Source: Pseudomonas sp. MPC6 (GTDB taxonomy: Bacteria > Pseudomonadota > Gammaproteobacteria > Pseudomonadales > Pseudomonadaceae). From it: a stretch of DNA of 64,000 nt. The notes under the pieces were generated by a model. The model ran no database searches. It worked only from the letters and a program-made list of their open reading frames with translations, and was not told the DNA's origin. The stretch is from NCBI RefSeq assembly GCF_006094435.1, contig NZ_CP034783.1:523001-587000 (forward strand), given 5' to 3'. Shown piece after piece: positions 1-7,444 of this stretch. Both the position numbers and the translations under genes were made by a program. Positions within the stretch are counted from its first letter, which is position 1; the number at the start of each line of letters is the position of its first letter.

Positions 1-126
1 GAACACGATAAACGCGCCGACCGTGAGGCCGATGGCCATCCACAGCCAGCCCGGAATCGGTTGCTTTGCAGGAGCTTGGTAACGGCTGGCGCCACGCTTG
101 GGTGCAGGTTTTTTCTTGGCGGCCAA
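1..126 (-). CDS. SPOR-domain protein, N-terminal fragment
   Basis: Only the first 42 codons are in the window. The frame opens with TTG just after the argS stop and gives a basic cytoplasmic N-terminus (MAAKKKPAPKRGASRYQAP) followed by one membrane helix (PIPGWLWMAIGLTVGAFIVF). This is the layout of the bitopic SPOR proteins that follow argS in Pseudomonas; the peptidoglycan-binding SPOR domain would lie beyond the window. The TTG lies 1 nt past the argS stop and a GGAG inside the last argS codons can serve as its ribosome site, so the two genes are probably translated together. The family assignment rests on the N-terminus and position only. Confidence 0.7.
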   Translation of the reverse strand, partial: MAAKKKPAPKRGASRYQAPAKQPIPGWLWMAIGLTVGAFIVF

Positions 127-127
127 C

Positions 128-1864
128 TTACATACGCTCCAGAGTTTCCAGACCCAAGAGTTCCAGGCCTTGCTTGAGAGTGCGGCCGGTCAGCGCGGCG
201 AGGCGCAGGCGGCTCTGCATTTGCGCCGGGGTGTCGGCGCCGAGGATCGGGCAGTTCTCGTAGAAACTGGAGAACAGGCCCGCGACATCGTACAGGTAGG
301 TGCACAGAATGTGCGGCGTACCTTTGTCGGACACGTTATTCAACACTTCGCCGAACTGCGCCAGTTTCGCGGCCAGTTCGTGTTCGTGTGCCGCCTCGAG
401 GACGATCTGGCCTTCGACTTCGCTGAAATCCTTGCCGAGTTTGCGGAACACTCCGGCCACGCGGGTGTAGGCGTACAGCAGGTACGGTGCGGTGTTGCCT
501 TCGAAGTTCAGCATCAGGTCGAAGTTGAAGCTGTAGTCGCTGGTGCGATGCTTGGACAGGTCGGCGTACTTCACCGCGCCAATGCCCACGACCCTGGCGA
601 TGTTGCGCAGTTCGTCCTCAGCCAGTTCCGGGTTTTTCTCTTTCACCAGGTTGTAGGCCCGTTCCTGGGCTTCGGTCAGCAGGTCGATCAGCTTCACGGT
701 GCCGCCGTCACGGGTCTTGAACGGACGGCCGTCGGCGCCGTTCATGGTGCCGAAGCCCATGTGTTCCATCTCCATCGGGTGCGTCACGAAGCCGGCCTTG
801 CGCGCCACGGCGAACACTTGCTGGAAGTGCAGGGCCTGACGTTGATCGACGAAATACAGTGCGCGATCGGCCTTGAGCTTGCCGCTGCGATAACGCACCG
901 CCGCCAGGTCGGTGGTGGCATACAGGTAGCCGCCGTCGGCCTTGACGATGATCACCGGCAGCGGGTCGCCATCGGCGTTCTTGAACTCGTCGAGGAACAC
1001 GCACTGGGCGCCGTTACTTTCGACCAGCATGCCGGCGGCCTTGAGGTCGTTGACCACGTTGATCAGGTCGTCGTTGTAGGCGCTTTCGCCCATCACGTCG
1101 GCCATGGTCAGTTTGACGTTCAACAGCTCGTAGATTTTCTGGCAGTGGGACAGCGAGATGTCCTTGAACTTGGTCCACAGCGCCAGGCAGTCCGGGTCAC
1201 CGGCTTGCAGCTTGACCACCAGGCCACGAGCGCGGTCGGCGAATTCTTCGGATTCATCGAAACGTTGCTTGGCCGCGCGGTAGAAGTTTTCCAGGTCCGA
1301 CAGCTCGTCGCTGGTGACCGGGTTTTCCTGCAGGTACGCCATCAGCATGCCGAACTGGGTGCCCCAGTCGCCAACGTGGTTCTGGCGGATCACTTCGTCG
1401 CCGAGGAACTCGAGGACCCGCGCCACGCCGTCGCCGATGATGGTCGAGCGCAAGTGGCCGACGTGCATCTCTTTGGCCAGGTTCGGCGCCGACAGGTCGA
1501 CTACGGTGCGCTGCGCCGCACCCGCCTTGCGCACGCCGATGTGAGCGTCGGCCAGGGCGGCATCCAGGCGAGTGGCCAGGGCTTGGGTGTTCTGGAAGAA
1601 ATTGAGGAAGCCCGGGCCGGCGATTTCGGCTTTGGAGACGTTTTCGTCGGCCGGCAGCGCGGCGATGATTTTCTCGGCCAGGTCGCGCGGCTTCATGCCG
1701 GCCGGTTTGGCCAGCATCATCGCGATGTTGCTGGCGAAATCGCCGTGAGTCTTGTCACGGGAGTTTTCCACCTGAATCGCCGGCGACAGGCCTTCAGGCA
1801 ACACACCTTCGTTGACGAGTTGGGTGATGGCTTGTTGGATCAGCTGGCGAATGGTGTCTTTCAT
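128..1864 (-). CDS. argS: Arginyl-tRNA synthetase
   Basis: Class I cytoplasmic synthetase that charges tRNA-Arg, 578 aa from the chosen start. The N-terminal Add1 region (about 1-100) is followed by the catalytic Rossmann fold with the HIGH-like signature in [19 protein letters not shown], and ends in the DALR anticodon-binding domain (last 120 residues or so, ending [10 protein letters not shown]). I chose the ATG at 1864 ([12 protein letters not shown]) because it matches the family N-terminus and has AAGAGAAG just upstream; the in-frame codons up to 1885 add only MRSKEKT. A sigma70-like promoter lies at 1925-1953. It sits between priA and the SPOR gene on the same strand. Confidence 0.97.
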   Translation of the reverse strand: MKDTIRQLIQQAITQLVNEGVLPEGLSPAIQVENSRDKTHGDFASNIAMMLAKPAGMKPRDLAEKIIAALPADENVSKAEIAGPGFLNFFQNTQALATRLDAALADAHIGVRKAGAAQRTVVDLSAPNLAKEMHVGHLRSTIIGDGVARVLEFLGDEVIRQNHVGDWGTQFGMLMAYLQENPVTSDELSDLENFYRAAKQRFDESEEFADRARGLVVKLQAGDPDCLALWTKFKDISLSHCQKIYELLNVKLTMADVMGESAYNDDLINVVNDLKAAGMLVESNGAQCVFLDEFKNADGDPLPVIIVKADGGYLYATTDLAAVRYRSGKLKADRALYFVDQRQALHFQQVFAVARKAGFVTHPMEMEHMGFGTMNGADGRPFKTRDGGTVKLIDLLTEAQERAYNLVKEKNPELAEDELRNIARVVGIGAVKYADLSKHRTSDYSFNFDLMLNFEGNTAPYLLYAYTRVAGVFRKLGKDFSEVEGQIVLEAAHEHELAAKLAQFGEVLNNVSDKGTPHILCTYLYDVAGLFSSFYENCPILGADTPAQMQSRLRLAALTGRTLKQGLELLGLETLERM

Positions 1865-1924
1865 GGTCTTCTCTTTCGACCGCAAGCGCGGCGGCGCTTC
1901 GATGCGCTGGTGGAAAAACTGGGC

Positions 1925-1953
1925 ATTATCCGTGGCGAAGGCGGGCTTGCCAA
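1925..1953 (-). promoter_or_regulatory. Putative sigma70 promoter of argS
   Basis: Reading on the minus strand, TTGGCA (1953-1948) and GATAAT (1930-1925) are separated by 17 nt, about 60 nt upstream of the argS ATG. Spacing and both hexamers are good; the call is by eye only. Confidence 0.5.
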
Positions 1954-2002
1954 CTATAGCGGGCAGGATGTGGATATGTGGTGACTATTCGGCCGCTTTC
2001 GC

Positions 2003-2103
2003 TGTAGGAGCGAGCTTGCTCGCGAATAACCTGAGAGCGCCGCGGGGTGTCAGGTTTGCAGCGTTATCGTTGACGACCATCGCGAGCAAGCTCGCTCCTA
2101 CAG
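2003..2103. repeat. REPIN (REP doublet)
   Basis: Two inverted REP arms, TGTAGGAGCGAGCTTGCTCG and its complement, flank a spacer that contains CCTGAGAGCGCCGCGGGGTG. The spacer is nearly the same as that of the REPIN at 39369-39469, so these two belong to one subfamily. It lies in the 326-nt gap between priA and argS together with a degenerate single REP at about 2149-2182; no other feature was seen in that gap apart from the argS promoter. Confidence 0.9.
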
Positions 2104-2148
2104 GGGGATATGCGTCGATCACACAACCAATGAACACCACAGGCCCGT

Positions 2149-2182
2149 TGTGGGAGCGAGACCGGCTTGCCCTCGATGGCGA
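2149..2182. repeat. Degenerate single REP
   Basis: TGTGGGAGCGAGACCGGCTT followed by GCCCTCGATGGCG is a diverged REP arm. Its end lies just beside the priA stop codon, where such elements often sit as 3' mRNA hairpins. Confidence 0.6.
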
Positions 2183-2190
2183 TCTTGAAA

Positions 2191-4410
2191 TCAATACAAA
2201 TCCACCGGATCCACATCCAACGACCAGCGCACCGCCCGCCCACCAGGCATCTGCTCCAAAATCAGCAGCCAGCTGCTTAATAGTCGATGCAGTGGTGCGC
2301 GAGCCGTCGCTTGTAGCAACAACTGCGCACGATAGCGCCCGGCCCGTCGTTCCATCGGTGCCGGTACCGGCCCGAGCAGCTCGATCCCGGTCAGGTTCTG
2401 TTCGGCCAGCAAACGCTCGGCCTCGCTGCACGCTTCATCGAGAAAACCTTCGGCCTGCCCCGGTTTGTGCGCTTCGGCCCGCAGCAGCGCCAAGTGCGCA
2501 AACGGCGGTAGTCCTGCCGAGCGACGTTCGCTCAACGCCTGCTCGGCAAACGCGAAATACCCCTGTTCGGTCAATTGCACCAGCAGCGGATGGTCTGCAA
2601 GGTGGGTTTGAATGATCACCTTGCCCGGCTCTTCAGCCCGGCCTGCGCGGCCTGCGACCTGGACGATCAGCTGCGCCATGCGTTCGCTGGCGCGGAAGTC
2701 GCCGGAGAACAGGCCGCCATCGGCATCGAGTATCGACACCAGGGTCACCCGTGGGAAGTGGTGCCCTTTGGCAAGCATCTGCGTGCCTACCAGAATGCAG
2801 GGATGGCCTTTCTGGATAGTGGCGAACAGTTGGTTCATCGCGTCCTTGCGTGAAGTGCTGTCGCGGTCGACCCGCAGCACCGGGACGTCGGGGAACAAAA
2901 TAGCCAGGCGTTCCTCGGCGCGCTCGGTGCCGGCCCCTACCGGGCGCAGGTCGACTTTCCCGCACTTGGGGCAATGCCGGGGCACGCGTTCGACGTAGCC
3001 GCAATGGTGGCAGCGCAACTCGCCGGAGCGCTGGTGCACGGTCATCCGTGCATCGCAGCGTTGGCATTCGGACATCCAACCGCAATCGTGACACAGCAGC
3101 GTCGGCGCAAAACCGCGGCGGTTGAGAAAAACCAACACCTGCTGACCCGCCGCCAGTGTCTGGCCGATGGCCTGCTGCATCGGCCCGGAAATGCCGCTGT
3201 CCAGGGGGCGGCTTTTCACGTCGAGACGCAGAAAGCGCGGTTGCTTGGCGCCACCGGCGCGTTCATTCAGGCGCAGGAGTCCGTACCGACCGGTATAGGC
3301 GTTATGCAGGCTTTCCAGTGACGGGGTGGCGGAGCCGAGGACAATCGGGATATTTTCCTGTCGTGCCCGCACCAACGCCAGGTCGCGAGCGTGATAGCGC
3401 AGGCCCTCCTGCTGTTTATAGGAGCTGTCGTGCTCTTCATCGATGATGATCAGGCCGGGGTTCTTCATCGGGGTGAACAGCGCCGAGCGGGTGCCGATAA
3501 TGATGTCGGCCTCGCCGTCCCGCGCGGCAAGCCAGGCGTCCAGGCGCTCACGATCATTGACCGCCGAGTGGATCAGCGCGATGCGTGCATTGAAACGCTG
3601 CTCGAAGCGCGCCAGGGTCTGCGGGCCGAGGTTGATCTCCGGGATCAGCACCAGTGCCTGCTTGCCCGCTTCAAGAGTTTCGCGAATGAGCTGCAGATAC
3701 ACTTCGGTCTTGCCGCTGCCGGTGACGCCGGCCAGTAAAAACGCGTGATAACTGTCGAAACCGGCGCGAATCGCTTCATAAGCCGCACGCTGCTCGGGAT
3801 TGAGCGGCAGCTCCGGTTGCGCCAGCCAGCGTTCGTGGCGCGCGCCGGGGGCGTGCCTGCGGATTTCCACCTGTACCAGGTCTTTGGCCAGCAACAGGTC
3901 GAGGCTGTCCTTGCTCAACATCAGTTTGCTCAGCAGCTGATGGGCGACGCCGTGGGGATGCTGGGCCAGGGTCGCCAGGGCCTCACGCTGGCGCGGGGCG
4001 CGGGCGATGCGTGGGTCATCGAGGCTGGCGCCCGGCGCAGCGGACCAGAAACGCTCCTGGCGCGCTTCGGCCAGTTCGCCCTGGCGCAACAACACCGGCA
4101 GCGCCCAGCTCAAGGTATCGCCGAGGCTGTGTTGATAATACTGGGAGGTCCACAGGCACAGCTTGAACAGCGCCGGCGGCAATGGCGGTGTGGCGTCGAG
4201 CAGGGCCAGGGCCGGTTTGAGCTTTTCTGCCGGCACTTCGCTGGAGTCGGTGACCTCCACCAGAATCCCGATCATCTCCCGTCGGCCGAACGGCACCCGC
4301 AGGCGCATGCCCGGATGCAACTGGGCACGCAGCACGCCGGCCGGGGCACGGTAATCGAACAGGCGGCGCAGCGGCGAGGGCAGGGCGAGGCGCAATATGG
4401 CGTCGGGCAC
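2191..4410 (-). CDS. priA: Primosomal protein N' (PriA helicase)
   Basis: Restarts stalled replication forks by loading the primosome; superfamily 2 3'-5' DNA helicase. From a GTG start at 4410 (VPDAILRLALPSP, upstream AAAGAGAT) it is 739 aa, the normal length; the open frame runs on upstream to 4533 only through REPIN sequence. An N-terminal DNA-binding domain (1-200) precedes Walker A GVTGSGKTEV and the DEEH Walker B box (IIIDEEHDSSYK). A zinc-binding insertion carries paired cysteines (CHDCGW, CQRCDA, CHHCGY, CPKCG). Transcribed away from rpmE with a REPIN between them. Confidence 0.96.
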   Translation of the reverse strand: MPDAILRLALPSPLRRLFDYRAPAGVLRAQLHPGMRLRVPFGRREMIGILVEVTDSSEVPAEKLKPALALLDATPPLPPALFKLCLWTSQYYQHSLGDTLSWALPVLLRQGELAEARQERFWSAAPGASLDDPRIARAPRQREALATLAQHPHGVAHQLLSKLMLSKDSLDLLLAKDLVQVEIRRHAPGARHERWLAQPELPLNPEQRAAYEAIRAGFDSYHAFLLAGVTGSGKTEVYLQLIRETLEAGKQALVLIPEINLGPQTLARFEQRFNARIALIHSAVNDRERLDAWLAARDGEADIIIGTRSALFTPMKNPGLIIIDEEHDSSYKQQEGLRYHARDLALVRARQENIPIVLGSATPSLESLHNAYTGRYGLLRLNERAGGAKQPRFLRLDVKSRPLDSGISGPMQQAIGQTLAAGQQVLVFLNRRGFAPTLLCHDCGWMSECQRCDARMTVHQRSGELRCHHCGYVERVPRHCPKCGKVDLRPVGAGTERAEERLAILFPDVPVLRVDRDSTSRKDAMNQLFATIQKGHPCILVGTQMLAKGHHFPRVTLVSILDADGGLFSGDFRASERMAQLIVQVAGRAGRAEEPGKVIIQTHLADHPLLVQLTEQGYFAFAEQALSERRSAGLPPFAHLALLRAEAHKPGQAEGFLDEACSEAERLLAEQNLTGIELLGPVPAPMERRAGRYRAQLLLQATARAPLHRLLSSWLLILEQMPGGRAVRWSLDVDPVDLY

Positions 4411-4461
4411 GCGGGGGGATCTCTTTGGGCGGGCAATAAATGCAAGGCTGGACGCAATACC

Positions 4462-4546
4462 TGTAGGAGCGAGCTTGCTCGCGAAGGTATTCCAGCCGCT
4501 GAGTGGCGTCGGTTGTACCTTTTTCGCGAGCAAGCTCGCTCCTACA
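4462..4546. repeat. REPIN between priA and rpmE
   Basis: Inverted arms TGTAGGAGCGAGCTTGCTCG and complement, with a 40-nt spacer. It lies upstream of both priA and rpmE, which is unusual because REPs more often follow genes. It supplies the spurious N-terminal extension of the priA reading frame. Confidence 0.9.
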
Positions 4547-4599
4547 GAGCAATGTACTTTGGACCGGGAGCCTAGCAGACGGTCGGTGTGAGGGACAGC

Positions 4600-4627
4600 T
4601 TGCGTGATTTGAAACCTCTGGTAGAAT
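4600..4627 (+). promoter_or_regulatory. Putative rpmE promoter
   Basis: TTGCGT (4600-4605) and TAGAAT (4622-4627) are 16 nt apart, leaving a leader of about 65 nt before the rpmE ATG. Called by eye. Confidence 0.45.
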
Positions 4628-4697
4628 CCGCGGCCTAATTACGTGCGGTATTCAACAATGGTGTTGAGTGGCGGCACGCTAGCCTGAGGAATACACC

Positions 4698-4931
4698 ATG
4701 AAAGCCGATATCCATCCAGCATACGAAACCATCGAAGTAACTTGCAGCTGCGGCAACAAGTTCGAAACCCGTTCGAACCTGTGCAAGCCACTGGGTACTG
4801 ACGTATGCAACGAGTGCCACCCGTTCTACACCGGTAAGCAGAAGACTCTGGATACTGGCGGCCGTGTACAGCGCTTCGCAGACCGTTTCGGTGCGTTTGG
4901 CAAAGCCAAGGCTCCTGCTGCGGCAGAGTAA
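4698..4931 (+). CDS. rpmE: 50S ribosomal protein L31, zinc form
   Basis: 77-residue ribosomal protein of the large subunit, at the subunit interface. Cys16, Cys18, Cys37 and Cys40 (CSCG and CNECH) form the zinc site, so this is the C+ type rather than the zinc-free paralogue. The C-terminal tail KAKAPAAAE is slightly longer than usual. The ATG at 4698 is preceded by TGAGGAATACACC, a clear ribosome site. Its intrinsic terminator lies inside the 5' end of the next gene. Confidence 0.98.
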   Translation: MKADIHPAYETIEVTCSCGNKFETRSNLCKPLGTDVCNECHPFYTGKQKTLDTGGRVQRFADRFGAFGKAKAPAAAE

Positions 4932-4963
4932 GGTTACAAAGCCCCATGGGCTTTACCTTGCTG

Positions 4964-5746
4964 ATGAAAAAGGCGTCCCTTGCGGGCGCCTTTTTTGTGT
5001 CTGCGTTTTGGCTATGTGCTGCCCAGGCCTTCTGCCCGGCGCCGGACGGCCTGGCCTCGGTCACGGTGCAGCGGGTGGTGGACGGCGACACGCTGCGCCT
5101 GAGCGATGGCCGCAGTGTGCGCATGATCGGTTTGAATACCCCGGAGCTGGGCAGGAAAGGCCGTGCCGACGAGCCGTTCGCCGTGACGGCCCGCAAACGC
5201 CTGGAAGCGCTGGTTGCGGCCAGCGACGGACGGCTCGCAGTGCTGCCCGGCAAGGAAAGCAAGGATAACTACGGCCGTACCCTGGCTCATCTCTACAGCG
5301 CGGATGGCGCCAACCTCGAAGCGCAAATGCTCGCTGAGGGCCTGGGATTCCAGGTGGCCGTCGCGCCCAATGTCGATCTGGTCGCCTGCCAGCAAGCCGC
5401 GGAACGCAGTGCCCGTCAGGCCGGGCTGGGCGTGTGGCGACAATCAACTGTTTTGAAAGCGGAGCAGATCAACACGTCCGGTTTTGCCGTGCTCAGCGGT
5501 CGTGTGAGCAAGGTACAGCGCAATCGCGGCGGGGTTTGGATCGAGTTGCAGGATGCAGTTGTATTGCGCGTTGCACCCAATATGCTTGGCCAGTTCGATG
5601 TGGCGGCGCTTGAGCGGCTCAAGGGCAAGCAGATCGAGGCGCGCGGCTGGGTAGTGGATCGTTCGCGCCGCGGTGGGCGCAAAAACGGGCAGGCGCGCTG
5701 GTTATTGCCACTGACCCATCCGGCGATGCTGCAAGCGCTACCCTGA
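4964..5746 (+). CDS. Secreted SNase-type (thermonuclease) nuclease
   Basis: A 260-residue exported protein with a signal peptide MKKASLAGAFFVSAFWLCAA ending near AQA-F, and a staphylococcal nuclease fold. The core is visible as VVDGDTLRLSDG, RMIGLNTPE (first catalytic Arg and the Glu region) and YGRTLAHLYSADG (second Arg region). The C-terminal 100 residues form an extra domain of unknown role. An alternative ATG at 4946 adds MGFTLL and sits in a small palindrome; I prefer 4964 because the signal peptide is then standard, though AAGG at 4931 could serve 4946. Substrate is inferred to be nucleic acid in the envelope. Confidence 0.85.
   Translation: MKKASLAGAFFVSAFWLCAAQAFCPAPDGLASVTVQRVVDGDTLRLSDGRSVRMIGLNTPELGRKGRADEPFAVTARKRLEALVAASDGRLAVLPGKESKDNYGRTLAHLYSADGANLEAQMLAEGLGFQVAVAPNVDLVACQQAAERSARQAGLGVWRQSTVLKAEQINTSGFAVLSGRVSKVQRNRGGVWIELQDAVVLRVAPNMLGQFDVAALERLKGKQIEARGWVVDRSRRGGRKNGQARWLLPLTHPAMLQALP
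4967..4996 (+). terminator. rpmE intrinsic terminator overlapping next gene
   Basis: AAAAAGGCG and GGGCGCCTTTTTT form a GC-rich stem with a T tract. It starts immediately after the ATG at 4964 of the nuclease gene, so the terminator DNA also encodes that gene's signal peptide (KKASLAGAFF). A second small palindrome, AAAGCCC-CAT-GGGCTTT, lies at 4938-4954. Confidence 0.75.
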
Positions 5747-5769
5747 TAAAAAATTGTAGACATTTTTTA
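5745..5769. repeat. AT-rich inverted repeat after the nuclease gene
   Basis: ATAAAAAAT and ATTTTTTAT flank TGTAGAC, a perfect 9-bp arm palindrome overlapping the nuclease stop codon. It may be a weak terminator or an operator for maeB downstream; nothing in the sequence decides between them. Confidence 0.45.
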
Positions 5770-5928
5770 TGTCGATTGTGAACAGTCCATCCCTTGTGTT
5801 CCGTGGCTCTTGGCCCAAAGTCGTAGGGCAGGCCGCTTGACAGCGGTGACTGGTCAGTCTTGTGGGGACTTTGCGACACGAGTATCCTCGGCGATCCGTC
5901 TGTCCAACAGTAAAAGCGGAATGCCCAC

Positions 5929-7197
5929 ATGTCTGATCTGAAAACTGCCGCTCTCGAATATCACGCCCATCCTCGTCCAGGGAAGCTGAGTGTCGAGCTC
6001 ACCAAGGCCACCGCTACCGCCCGCGACCTATCGCTGGCCTACAGCCCCGGCGTAGCCGAACCAGTACGCGAAATCGCCCGCGATCCTGAACTGGCCTACA
6101 AATACACCGGCAAGGGCAATCTGGTTGCAGTCATTTCCGATGGCACAGCGATTCTCGGCCTGGGTAACCTCGGCCCATTGGCTTCCAAGCCAGTGATGGA
6201 AGGTAAAGGCGTGCTGTTCAAGCGCTTCGCCGGCATCGACGTTTTCGACATCGAAGTCGACTCCGAAAGCCCGCAAGCTTTCATCGACACCGTCAAGCGC
6301 ATCTCCATCACGTTTGGTGGCATCAACCTGGAAGACATCAAGGCACCCGAGTGCTTTGAGATCGAACGCGCCCTGATCGAACAGTGCGACATTCCGGTCT
6401 TCCACGATGACCAGCACGGCACCGCGATCGTGACCGCGGCCGGCATGATCAACGCCCTGGAAATCGCTGGCAAAACCCTGGCTGACGCCAAGATCGTCTG
6501 CCTGGGCGCCGGTGCTGCCGCCATCTCCTGCATGAAATTGCTGGTGAGCATGGGCGCCAACATCGAAAACATCTACATGGTTGACCGCACCGGCGTGATC
6601 CACTCCGGCCGTGACGACCTGAACCAGTACAAGGCTGTCTTCGCTCACGCGACCGAGAAACGCACCCTGGCTGACGCGCTGGAAGGCGCTGACGTGTTCG
6701 TAGGCCTGTCCGGTCCGAACCTGCTGAGCGCTGAAGGCTTGAAATCCATGGCGGCCAACCCGATCGTGTTCGCGTGCTCGAACCCGGATCCGGAAATCTC
6801 CCCGGAACTGGCGCATGCCACCCGCGACGACGTGATCATGGCCACCGGCCGTTCGGACTACCCGAACCAGGTCAACAACGTACTGGGCTTCCCGTTCATC
6901 TTCCGCGGTGCCCTGGACGTTCGCGCCAAGCGCATCAACGAAGAAATGAAAGTGGCTGCGGCCAACGCCCTGCGTGAACTGGCCAAACTGCCAGTGCCTC
7001 AGGAAGTGTGCGACGCCTATGGCGGCATCAAGCTGGAATTCGGTCGTGAGTACATCATTCCGAAACCAATGGATGCCCGCCTGATCACCCTGATCTCCGA
7101 TGCCGTGGCCAAGGCTGCGATCGAGACCGGTGTGGCGACCTTGCCGTATCCGAAGAACTACCCGCTGAAAAGCGTGGATGATGTGTTCAACGGTTAA
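5929..7197 (+). CDS. maeB: Malic enzyme, short form
   Basis: Oxidative decarboxylation of malate to pyruvate with NAD(P) reduction, cytoplasmic. 422 aa, the short form without a phosphotransacetylase domain. The N-terminal malic domain shows [13 protein letters not shown] and the metal-binding stretch [15 protein letters not shown]; the NAD(P)-binding Rossmann domain follows with [15 protein letters not shown]. Cofactor choice cannot be decided by eye. Stand-alone gene with a strong terminator at 7219-7254. Confidence 0.93.
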   Translation: MSDLKTAALEYHAHPRPGKLSVELTKATATARDLSLAYSPGVAEPVREIARDPELAYKYTGKGNLVAVISDGTAILGLGNLGPLASKPVMEGKGVLFKRFAGIDVFDIEVDSESPQAFIDTVKRISITFGGINLEDIKAPECFEIERALIEQCDIPVFHDDQHGTAIVTAAGMINALEIAGKTLADAKIVCLGAGAAAISCMKLLVSMGANIENIYMVDRTGVIHSGRDDLNQYKAVFAHATEKRTLADALEGADVFVGLSGPNLLSAEGLKSMAANPIVFACSNPDPEISPELAHATRDDVIMATGRSDYPNQVNNVLGFPFIFRGALDVRAKRINEEMKVAAANALRELAKLPVPQEVCDAYGGIKLEFGREYIIPKPMDARLITLISDAVAKAAIETGVATLPYPKNYPLKSVDDVFNG

Positions 7198-7218
7198 GTC
7201 GTTGTAGCGCTTCAACCG

Positions 7219-7254
7219 AAAGCCCCGATTCGTATGAGTCGGGGCTTTTTTTTT
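7219..7254 (+). terminator. maeB intrinsic terminator
   Basis: AAAGCCCCGA and GTCGGGGCTTT form the stem around TTCGTATGA, followed by nine T residues. Clear rho-independent terminator. Confidence 0.9.
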
Positions 7255-7288
7255 ATGTCTGAGAGGTTTGTGTCGTTTGTGAGGGCCT

Positions 7289-7342
7289 CTTCGCTGGCAA
7301 GCCAGCTCCTACAGGGGTGTAGGAGCTGGCTTGCCAGCGAAG
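7289..7342. repeat. Near-perfect REP palindrome
   Basis: CTTCGCTGGCAAGCCAGCTC and its complement face each other across only GGGG. This is a different REP sequence class (GCTGGCTTGCCAGC) from the others in the window. It lies between the convergent maeB and PBP1a genes. Confidence 0.9.
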
Positions 7343-7392
7343 GCGGCCTGATAGGCGACGACCATCTTCAGGCTGCAGCAATAATCCATATG

Positions 7393-7430
7393 AAAAAAGC
7401 CCCGCGCTTCTCCCGAAGGCGGGGCTTTTT
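7393..7430 (-). terminator. Terminator of the PBP1a gene
   Basis: On the minus strand AAAAAGCCCCGC and GCGGGGCTTTTTT pair around TTCGGGAGAA, 15 nt past the PBP1a stop. T tracts on both sides make it potentially bidirectional. Confidence 0.85.
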
Positions 7431-7444
7431 GATGGGCTGTGCGA

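Noticed and set aside
98..1984. 628-codon plus-strand frame over argS
   Set aside because: Shadow of argS codon bias; low-complexity Gln, Val and Phe composition with no domain.
4411..4533. N-terminal extension of PriA
   Set aside because: The extra 41 codons are REPIN-derived and relatives begin at VPDAILRLALP; GTG 4410 has a good ribosome site.
6028..7215. 395-codon minus-strand frame over maeB
   Set aside because: Antisense shadow of a recognised malic enzyme gene.
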